This document shows positions 1 to 4,554 of a stretch of DNA of 5,344 nt, piece after piece. Under the pieces are notes generated by a model, which did no database searches, was not told where the DNA came from, and saw nothing but the letters and a program-made list of their open reading frames with translations. Numbering within the stretch: the first letter of the stretch is position 1; each line of letters starts with the position of its first letter. The stretch is from Beijerinckiaceae bacterium (lineage in GTDB: Bacteria > Pseudomonadota > Alphaproteobacteria > Rhizobiales > Beijerinckiaceae): assembly GCA_027346205.1 (NCBI GenBank), contig DAIESR010000216.1:1-5344 (forward strand), read 5' to 3'. The position numbers and the translations under genes are program-made.

Positions 1-632
1 GACGAATGCACGCCGAGCAAGGTCCAGGGCAGGTCGCCGAGCGCTTGGTCTTTCCCGAACACGCGCATCACCACCGGCGCGCCGCTCATGCCGCGATGGG
101 TGCGCGCATCGGTCAGGAAATAACCTTCGCCCTGGAAGCGCAGGCCGAAGGAGGAGGCGAGCCCCGCCTGACGTGCCACCGGCAGATGGTGCAGCGTGTC
201 GTGAAAGCCGAGCGGAAGGCCAATCACCAAAAGCGAGCTGCCAATGTCGATCTGCTCGCTCGGATCGAGCAGATGTTTGGGCGTGAAGGCGCGATAGACG
301 GTCGGCTGCGGCAGCGCGGCGCGATCGATCTCGATCAGTGCCACATCGATCTGTCCAGCCCTGTCCATGCCATGGCGCCAAATCGCCGTGTCGCCCTGAT
401 AGAGCGGAATCGAGAAGCCAGTGGACTTGGCCATATTGTCGGGGTCGATATGCAGCTCGATCTCGATCCGGTCGGGGAAATGCTGGCTCGGCGCGTCGAT
501 CATCACATGCCGGCTCGTCACCAGAAACAGCCGCCTGTCGCGCTCGAAGAAGAAGCCAGTGGCATTGGTGAGCCCCAGCGCGCCTTTGAAGGTGGAGACG
601 CAGGCCGTGGTGAGAAGAAGTGGATCGATCAT
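1..632 (-). CDS. Trypsin-like serine protease, 3' partial
   Basis: The minus-strand frame is open from ATG at 632 to the window edge, giving 210 complete codons with the C-terminus missing. An in-frame TAA lies 17 codons upstream and no other ATG, GTG or TTG falls between, so this start is the only good one, although no clear Shine-Dalgarno is visible. The protein fits a chymotrypsin-fold (S1-like) protease. A beta-rich N-terminus leads to TSRHV with His42, then QIDVALIEI with Asp96, then HRGMSGAPVV with Ser183 in a GxSG motif. All three catalytic residues appear in the right order and spacing. There is no evident signal peptide; the first residues (MIDPLLLTTACVSTF) are mildly hydrophobic but short, so a cytoplasmic place is likely and not certain. 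The gene follows pgeF by 84 bases on the same strand and may share its transcript. Substrate and role are unknown. Confidence 0.8.
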   Translation of the reverse strand, partial: MIDPLLLTTACVSTFKGALGLTNATGFFFERDRRLFLVTSRHVMIDAPSQHFPDRIEIELHIDPDNMAKSTGFSIPLYQGDTAIWRHGMDRAGQIDVALIEIDRAALPQPTVYRAFTPKHLLDPSEQIDIGSSLLVIGLPLGFHDTLHHLPVARQAGLASSFGLRFQGEGYFLTDARTHRGMSGAPVVMRVFGKDQALGDLPWTLLGVHS

Positions 633-716
633 GGGTCTGTCGTTGTTTGTGGGCGCGCCCTCTAAACCGGCCTGCTCAGATTAGGTTCCGCGGTGGTGCG
701 CGCACCTTTGCGCACT
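633..716. other. Gap between pgeF and protease gene with GC-rich palindromes
   Basis: This 84-base gap separates the pgeF stop from the protease start. It holds two perfect palindromes, GGTGCGCGCACC at 695-706 and GGGCGCGCCC at 651-660. Read on the minus strand, GTGCGC at 715-710 could also pair with GCGCAC inside the first palindrome, leaving an 8-base loop. No run of T follows on the minus strand, so an intrinsic terminator is not supported. The stems could instead slow or process the transcript between the two genes; that is inference. Confidence 0.35.
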
Positions 717-1481
717 TCACACCAGCGCGATCGCCGCGACGAGGCGGCCGTAATCCGCTTCCTTGCGATGCACCGAGCGGCGATAGGAAAAGAAGCGCGC
801 CTCATCCGCATAAGTGTCGAGCGCGAGATTTTCGAATGCGCCGATACGCGCGCACTTCAAGCGAAAGCCTATGAAGCCCGGCAGATCGAACATAAAATGT
901 CCGTCGCGCGACGAGGGCGCGAAGAAGCGCGCAAAATCCTTGTCCGCGCCGAGGAAGCGCTCGAAAAACTCCGGCCCGACTTCATAGGATTTCTGACCGA
1001 TCGTCGGCCCGAGCGCGGCTTTGATATTTTCGCGCCGCGCGCCAAGCCGTTCCATCGTTGCGAGGGTTGATTCGAGCACGCCGGTCAACGCGCCTTTCCA
1101 ACCGGCATGAACGGCTCCGATCACGCGCGCATTTTCATCGGCGAAGAGGATGATGCCGCAATCGGCGCCTGTGACGCCGAGCCCGATTCCGCACGCGGCC
1201 GTCACGAGCGCATCGCATTGTGGGCGTTCCTGCGGCGCAAAGGGCGCCTCGACGATCAATGCATCGGGTGAATGGATCTGATAGGGCACGCAAAGATGTG
1301 CGACGCCCAGATGCGCGGCCATGCGGCGGCGATTCTCGGCGACGGCTTCGCCATCATCCTTGGAGCCCACTCCGCCATTCATCGACGCATAAAGACCCTG
1401 CGACACGCCGCCCTGGCGGGTGAAGAAGCCATGCGTGATGTTTGGCCCCGATAGCGCTGCGCTGTGAATTGGGTCCATCAT
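717..1481 (-). CDS. pgeF: Peptidoglycan editing factor PgeF (YfiH / laccase-domain family)
   Basis: The 254-residue protein has the normal length for the YfiH/COG1496 family, long labelled polyphenol oxidase. The family's metal-binding set is present: His70 in YQIHS, Cys108 in TGADCG and His125 in GAVHAGWKG. Further family blocks are NITHGFFTRQGG (14-25), ALGPTIGQKSYEVG (156-169) and the C-terminal RFFSYRR (229-235). In E. coli the protein helps keep faulty muropeptide precursors out of the wall, and other members act on purine nucleosides; both are family knowledge. The start ATG overlaps the stop of the upstream methyltransferase as ATGA and is followed at once by a second ATG, so initiation could use either codon. 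Translational coupling is likely because only a weak GAG-rich ribosome site is visible upstream. Confidence 0.93.
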   Translation of the reverse strand: MMDPIHSAALSGPNITHGFFTRQGGVSQGLYASMNGGVGSKDDGEAVAENRRRMAAHLGVAHLCVPYQIHSPDALIVEAPFAPQERPQCDALVTAACGIGLGVTGADCGIILFADENARVIGAVHAGWKGALTGVLESTLATMERLGARRENIKAALGPTIGQKSYEVGPEFFERFLGADKDFARFFAPSSRDGHFMFDLPGFIGFRLKCARIGAFENLALDTYADEARFFSYRRSVHRKEADYGRLVAAIALV

Positions 1482-2629
1482 GAGCCAACTCGCTCGGCAT
1501 CATTTTCGAAGCCTGGTGGCGGCGGCAGGCCGGGCATTGTTACGGCCAGCACTTTGAAGAGATCGGCCATGCTCGCCTGCGGCCCTGCGATCGGCCCAGG
1601 CAGAGCGAGCCGCGCCAGCGCCGCATCGATCGCCGCTGTCTGCGCCGCATCGGCCTTGCGCTTCAGAGCCTCGGCGCGTTGGACGATGCCGAGGCGGGCG
1701 AGAAAAGTGCCTTGGGTGATCGGCCCATGCACATCGGCGCCGGCCGTTCTCGCGGCTTTGCCGAGTGCCGCGAAATCGACATGCGCGGAAAGATCGACCT
1801 CGCCGGGTGCGCTCAGCGGGTCCGTATAGTCGTGGCCACGCACGGCCTGTAAAGTCTCGCCGGCTTGTGTCTTCACATGTCCGTAATCGATGACGAGCAG
1901 AGCGCCGCCCTCTGTCGCGATATGGTCGGCAAGCCGATTCATGGATCGTTGCGCCATGATGCCGATTTCGAGAATCTGCCCTTCTTGCGCATCGGCCATA
2001 AGTGCCGCTTCCGGCCCCGGCGCGAGGCCGAAGCAGAGCTGGCCCTCGGCATCGAGGCCGATGAGGCGCTCATGCCAGCCGCCCTTGCCCTTGATGTAAT
2101 GGCGCACCGGAAGCGCATCGAAAAATTCATTGGCGATGATGATGGCCGGGCCGGTGGGCAAGCTCTCTATGTCGCTGTGCCATGTGACCGGCACAGCGAC
2201 GGGCGCATTTTCGGCGGCGAGCCTGCGGCGCTGCTCGTCCATCAATCGCTCGCTCGCCTCGACGAGATGCACATCGAGCGCACGGCAAAACTCCGGGACG
2301 ACGCGCGCGGCGCGCAGAATATCGGCCATGAGAGTCCCCCGGCCGGGGCCCAGCTCGACGAGCCGAAGCGGCGTGGGCGCCCCCAAAGCATGCCAGACTT
2401 CGGCGGCCCAAAGCCCGATCAATTCGCCGAACATCTGATGGATTTCCGGCGCGGTGATGAAATCGCCACGGGTACCGATCGGCACTTTAGCCTTGTAATA
2501 GCCGTGCTTCGCATGGAGCAGCGCGAGGGTCATAAAGCGCTCCAGGCTCATCGGCCCCTCCTGCGCGATCATGGCGCAGATTTCCTCTCCGAGAGGCGTG
2601 GTTTCGAAATGCGTGGCTTGCGCCATCAT
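1478..2629 (-). CDS. Class I SAM-dependent methyltransferase, MidA/NDUFAF7 family (DUF185)
   Basis: This 383-residue protein belongs to the DUF185/Methyltransf_28 family. Visible blocks in order are GDFITAPEI (55-63), the SAM-binding loop VELGPGRGT (91-99), ANEFFDALPVR (166-176), LLVIDYGH (244-251), DLSAHVDF (279-286), TQGTFL (305-310) and the C-terminal MADLFKVLAV (354-363). The mitochondrial member NDUFAF7 dimethylates an arginine of the complex I 49-kDa subunit during assembly. A matching role on bacterial NuoD is plausible but inferred. The start ATG overlaps the lgt stop as ATGA, a second ATG follows directly, and GAGAGG lies 7 bases upstream as a ribosome site. The stop overlaps pgeF in the same way, so the three genes are probably one transcript. 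Confidence 0.92.
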   Translation of the reverse strand: MMAQATHFETTPLGEEICAMIAQEGPMSLERFMTLALLHAKHGYYKAKVPIGTRGDFITAPEIHQMFGELIGLWAAEVWHALGAPTPLRLVELGPGRGTLMADILRAARVVPEFCRALDVHLVEASERLMDEQRRRLAAENAPVAVPVTWHSDIESLPTGPAIIIANEFFDALPVRHYIKGKGGWHERLIGLDAEGQLCFGLAPGPEAALMADAQEGQILEIGIMAQRSMNRLADHIATEGGALLVIDYGHVKTQAGETLQAVRGHDYTDPLSAPGEVDLSAHVDFAALGKAARTAGADVHGPITQGTFLARLGIVQRAEALKRKADAAQTAAIDAALARLALPGPIAGPQASMADLFKVLAVTMPGLPPPPGFENDAERVGS

Positions 2630-3444
2630 GCCTTGACCTCTCGCCTGCGCAGCGCAAAGGCGATGAAGGCCAAGCCCGCGGCGATGAGCGGCAGCGAAAG
2701 AATCTGACCCATGGTCGCGCCGTCCCAGAGATAGCCCAATTGCGGATCGGGCTGACGGAAGAATTCGCAGATGATTCGGGCAATGCCATAGCCCAAGGCG
2801 AAAATCCCTGTTGTCAATCCAGGCCGGCGCAACGCGCCGAACCTGATCGCCAGCACGAGAACGAGAAACAGAACCACGCCTTCGAGGCCCGCCTCATAAA
2901 GTTGGCTCGGGTGGCGCGGTTGTCCATCCGAGCCCGGGAAAATCATCGCCCATGGGACGTCTGTGGGTCGTCCCCAGAGTTCCGGCTTGATGAAATTGGC
3001 GATGCGGCCGAGGCAAAGGCCGATCGGCACCGCGGCGGCGGCAATGTCCATGACGCTGAGAACTGGCACTTGCACGCGGCGCGCGAAGAGAATGATGCCG
3101 AGCGCCGCGCCGGCAAGGCCGCCGTGAAACGACATGCCGCCTTCCCATAGGGCAAAAATCTGCAGCGGATGCGCGACATAGAGCGGCAAATTGTAGAAGA
3201 GCACATAGCCGAGCCTTCCGCCGAGAATGACGCCGAAGGCGACATAGACGAGAAGATCGTCGATGCTCGCGAGGCTCGGCCGAGGCAGGCTTCCCCACAG
3301 CTTTTCCGTCTTCACGAGATGGCGCACATAGGCCCAGCCGAGGATCAGCCCGGCGATATAGGCCAAAGCATACCAGCGGATCGGGAAAGGCCCTATGTTG
3401 ACCAGGACCGGGTTGATGACAGGATAGGGAATCAGGAGAAACAT
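2626..3444 (-). CDS. lgt: Prolipoprotein diacylglyceryl transferase Lgt
   Basis: Lgt moves diacylglyceryl from phosphatidylglycerol to the lipobox cysteine of prolipoproteins in the inner membrane, the first step of lipoprotein maturation. The 272-residue protein is of usual length and is mostly hydrophobic, with about seven membrane segments. Family motifs are clear: PIRWYALAY (21-29) with the conserved Tyr, GGRLGYVLFYN (75-85), MSFHGG (104-109) with the conserved His107, the signature GRIANFIKPELWGR (146-159) with Arg147 and Asn150, PRHPSQLYEA (176-185), and EFFRQPD (227-233) whose arginine matches the essential one of E. coli REPD. The start ATG has AGGA 4 bases upstream on the minus strand. 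It is the first gene of the minus-strand run, and its stop overlaps the methyltransferase start. Confidence 0.97.
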   Translation of the reverse strand: MFLLIPYPVINPVLVNIGPFPIRWYALAYIAGLILGWAYVRHLVKTEKLWGSLPRPSLASIDDLLVYVAFGVILGGRLGYVLFYNLPLYVAHPLQIFALWEGGMSFHGGLAGAALGIILFARRVQVPVLSVMDIAAAAVPIGLCLGRIANFIKPELWGRPTDVPWAMIFPGSDGQPRHPSQLYEAGLEGVVLFLVLVLAIRFGALRRPGLTTGIFALGYGIARIICEFFRQPDPQLGYLWDGATMGQILSLPLIAAGLAFIAFALRRREVKA

Positions 3445-3465
3445 GGCATCCTAACTGATGAGCCG

Positions 3466-3507
3466 CGTGCCCTTACCCGGCCGTCATGCGATGCCGGCAA
3501 GGGCACG
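3466..3507. repeat. Long inverted repeat / hairpin in the presumed lgt leader
   Basis: Outer arms CGTGCCCTT (3466-3474) and AAGGGCACG (3499-3507) pair perfectly over 9 bases. After a small bulge (2 bases against 1), CCGGC (3477-3481) pairs with GCCGG (3493-3497), leaving an 11-base loop. The hairpin ends 22 bases before the lgt ATG and, if transcribed, would sit in the 5' untranslated leader of the operon. It could be a regulatory stem, a protein-binding palindrome or one copy of a dispersed repeat; the sequence alone does not decide. Confidence 0.5.
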
Positions 3508-3621
3508 TCAAGTTGGCCATGCCGACCTTATAAAGCTGGCCACAAAGAGCTTGCCGGGCTCTGCTTGCAGCGGCTTGAGAAACGCGCGACATAGAGCCCT
3601 GATATCCAATTCGCGTGATCG

Positions 3622-3643
3622 GCTCTATTTTAAAAGATAGAGC
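3622..3643. repeat. AT-centred palindrome upstream of the UbiK-family gene
   Basis: Arms GCTCTAT (3622-3628) and ATAGAGC (3637-3643) pair perfectly around the self-complementary TTTTAAAA core (3628-3635). The right arm shares its last three bases with the left arm of the next palindrome, so the two hairpins cannot both form fully in one strand. It could be an operator, a weak terminator or part of a composite repeat. Confidence 0.5.
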
Positions 3644-3687
3644 ATGTTCTCATTCGGAAAAGTCGATCAACTTTTCCGGAACATGCT
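3641..3687. repeat. Palindromic intergenic repeat with GATC centre
   Basis: The outer arms AGCATGTTC (3641-3649) and GAACATGCT (3679-3687) are perfect complements, as are the inner arms CGGAAAAGT (3655-3663) and ACTTTTCCG (3670-3678). The centre CGATCA contains GATC. The only asymmetry is five extra bases, TCATT at 3650-3654, in the left arm; without them the element would be an 18-base-arm palindrome. Elements of this look (AGCATG, then CGGAAAAGT, then the mirror image) are common dispersed intergenic repeats in Hyphomicrobiales genomes. It ends 39 bases before the UbiK-family start. No T run follows, so I do not call it a terminator. Confidence 0.7.
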
Positions 3688-3715
3688 TGAGCGACGGCAA
3701 TTGGGCACAAGTGCG

Positions 3716-3721
3716 AGGAGG
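3716..3721 (+). promoter_or_regulatory. Strong Shine-Dalgarno for the UbiK-family gene
   Basis: AGGAGG lies 5 bases before the ATG at 3727. It fixes that codon as the start in preference to the in-frame ATG seven codons further in (MPETRGRM). It is the strongest ribosome site in the window. Confidence 0.8.
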
Positions 3722-3726
3722 TCGGC

Positions 3727-4026
3727 ATGCCGGAGACCCGTGGACGTATGTTCGAGGATTTTTCGCGTCTCATGAGCGATGCGGCCGACATGGCCCAAGG
3801 CGTCCGCCGCGAGGCCGAATCGCTGGCGAAAGCGCAGGTGGAGCGCCTGCTGGCGAGCATGGACATTGTGAGCCGGGAGGAGTTCGAAGCCGTCAAGGCG
3901 ATGGCGATCAAGGCACGCGACGAGAACGAGCGGCTAGAGAAGCGCATTCTTGCCCTCGAGGCGCATCTCGGCGTGACGCCACCGGTGGCACTTTCCGAAG
4001 ACGCCGGCAAAGACCCCTCCATCTGA
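3727..4026 (+). CDS. ubiK: UbiK / BMFP-family accessory protein (YqiC-like)
   Basis: The 99-residue protein has the length and layout of the BMFP (DUF526) family. An amphipathic N-terminal helix (MFEDFSRLMSDAADMAQG, 8-25) is followed by a charged helix, then the family block VSREEFEAVKAMAIKARDEN (48-67) and a coiled coil ERLEKRILALEAHLG (68-82) ending in a short disordered tail. E. coli UbiK (YqiC) binds the ubiquinone-synthesis factor UbiJ and aids aerobic ubiquinone production; the Brucella member is a trimeric membrane-fusogenic protein. Which activity applies here is not visible. It is transcribed away from lgt, an arrangement I recall as common in Rhizobiales. The gene has a strong AGGAGG site. 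No ubiJ-like gene lies within the window. Confidence 0.88.
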   Translation: MPETRGRMFEDFSRLMSDAADMAQGVRREAESLAKAQVERLLASMDIVSREEFEAVKAMAIKARDENERLEKRILALEAHLGVTPPVALSEDAGKDPSI

Positions 4027-4140
4027 TCTGCCGCCGCTGCTGATCTGTCGCGGTCGCGAGCCCTCTCGGCCCGCAACTTGCCTGACGTCAGCGTCACCTG
4101 GACAGCCGGCACCGGCAATGAGGCGAAACGAGCCGAGGCA
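4027..4140. other. Short gap between UbiK-family gene and small plus-strand gene
   Basis: The gap starts with an 8-base direct repeat CTGATCTG (4023-4030 and 4040-4047) that spans the UbiK stop codon, followed by an imperfect GC stem TCGCGGTCGCGA (4048-4059) and a perfect 10-base palindrome CTGACGTCAG (4082-4091). None is long enough to name a function. The frame of the next gene is open back to a TTG at 4078, but those 21 codons lack family-like character or a ribosome site, so I leave them as non-coding. Confidence 0.35.
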
Positions 4141-4458
4141 ATGGCCGTGAACAAACCCGATATGGAAGATTACCTCGATCTATTCGGTCGATACGAGAAG
4201 GATTTCGGGCCGGCCTATATGGAGCCGGAGGACGAGCGCTATCGGCTCTTGTTCGATCAGATCTGTCGGCTTTTGGCGCAGGCCTCCGATTTCAACCTGT
4301 CGATGCCGCAGGAATTCCGCCAGACCGCCCATCGCTATCTCGCCGGCGATGAATTCACTGTGAGCCATATGCGCGATCCGCAGATCCGCCATTTCATGCT
4401 GAGCGATCTCTACGACTACGTCCATTTGCGCCACAAAATGGGCGGCAAGGCTTGGTGA
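4141..4458 (+). CDS. Small conserved-looking hypothetical protein, 105 aa
   Basis: I do not recognise this protein. From ATG at 4141 it is 105 residues, acidic at the N-terminus and likely all-helical, with many aromatic residues (DYLDLFGRYEKDFGPAY, 10-26), a helix RYRLLFDQICRLLAQASDF (33-51), and a C-terminal half rich in His, Tyr and Asp ending LYDYVHLRHKMGGKAW. There is no signal peptide, membrane segment, cysteine pair or zinc motif; the single Cys is in the middle helix. GAGG at 4135-4138 is very close to the ATG but 8 bases from an in-frame GTG at 4147, so the true start may be the GTG (103 residues). Codon use matches its neighbours and the gene follows the UbiK-family gene by 114 bases on the same strand, so co-transcription is possible. 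Confidence 0.7.
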   Translation: MAVNKPDMEDYLDLFGRYEKDFGPAYMEPEDERYRLLFDQICRLLAQASDFNLSMPQEFRQTAHRYLAGDEFTVSHMRDPQIRHFMLSDLYDYVHLRHKMGGKAW

Positions 4459-4460
4459 GC

Positions 4461-4510
4461 GCCCCTCTCCCCGTGAGCATAGCGAAACGGGGAGAGGTCG
4501 GGTGAGGGGC
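4461..4510. repeat. Intergenic hairpin repeat of the CCCCTCTCCCCG type
   Basis: CCTCTCCCCGT (4464-4474) and ACGGGGAGAGG (4487-4497) form a perfect 11-base stem with a 12-base loop. Just outside, GCCCCTC (4461-4467) can pair instead with GAGGGGC (4504-4510), so two nested foldings compete. Short elements of this type (CCCCTCTCCCC, loop, GGGGAGAGG, then GGTGAGGGGC) are frequent dispersed intergenic repeats in alphaproteobacteria. It starts 3 bases after the stop of the 105-residue gene, in a convergent gap, where a hairpin could protect or end transcripts; no T run follows. Confidence 0.7.
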
Positions 4511-4517
4511 GGCAGGC

Positions 4518-4546
4518 ATCGCGGCTACGCGATTATCCGTCCCTTT
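4518..4546 (+). terminator. Weak candidate terminator in the convergent gap
   Basis: ATCGCG (4518-4523) and CGCGAT (4528-4533) form a 6-base stem around GCTA, and a TTTT run follows at 4543-4546. The stem is short and the T run is 9 bases away, so it is a poor intrinsic terminator. The place, between two converging genes, is the main support. Confidence 0.25.
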
Positions 4547-4554
4547 TCGGCCTT

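Larger units (their letters stand above)
3445..3726. other. Divergent intergenic region between lgt and the UbiK-family gene
   Basis: This 282-base stretch must hold the promoters of two divergent transcripts. I see no coding or tRNA-like sequence. From left to right it has a hairpin near lgt (3466-3507), a TATA-like CTTATAAAG at 3527-3535 without a good -35 on either strand, small stems at 3546-3562 and 3561-3570, an AT-rich palindrome (3622-3643) and a palindromic repeat (3641-3687). On the minus strand TTGACG (3511-3506) followed 17 bases later by CATGAC (3488-3483) is the best promoter-like pair for lgt, but the -10 is poor. No convincing promoter for the plus-strand gene was found. Confidence 0.5.

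Noticed and set aside
6..665. 219-codon plus-strand open frame
   Set aside because: It lies opposite the protease gene, whose catalytic motifs are clear; the frame is a high-GC shadow without recognisable motifs.
1865..2707. 280-codon plus-strand open frame
   Set aside because: It is antisense to the methyltransferase and the end of lgt, both strongly supported by family motifs; the translated protein has no family character.
3527..3535. CTTATAAAG as a -10 promoter box
   Set aside because: It looks TATA-like on both strands, but no acceptable -35 sequence lies at 16-18 bases on either side.
3169..3594. 141-codon plus-strand open frame over the lgt start
   Set aside because: It is antisense to the conserved N-terminal part of lgt and extends into the intergenic hairpin; no motif or ribosome site was seen.
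3445..3726. tRNA, small RNA gene or riboswitch in the divergent region
   Set aside because: No cloverleaf, T-loop consensus or known riboswitch core could be recognised; the stems are explained by separate palindromes.
4078..4140. TTG start extending the 105-residue protein by 21 residues
   Set aside because: There is no ribosome site before the TTG, and the added segment looks unlike the rest; ATG 4141 or GTG 4147 fits better.
3630..4154. 174-codon minus-strand open frame
   Set aside because: It covers the UbiK-family gene in antisense and runs through the palindromic repeat; its Ser/Arg/Ala-rich make-up is typical of a shadow frame.
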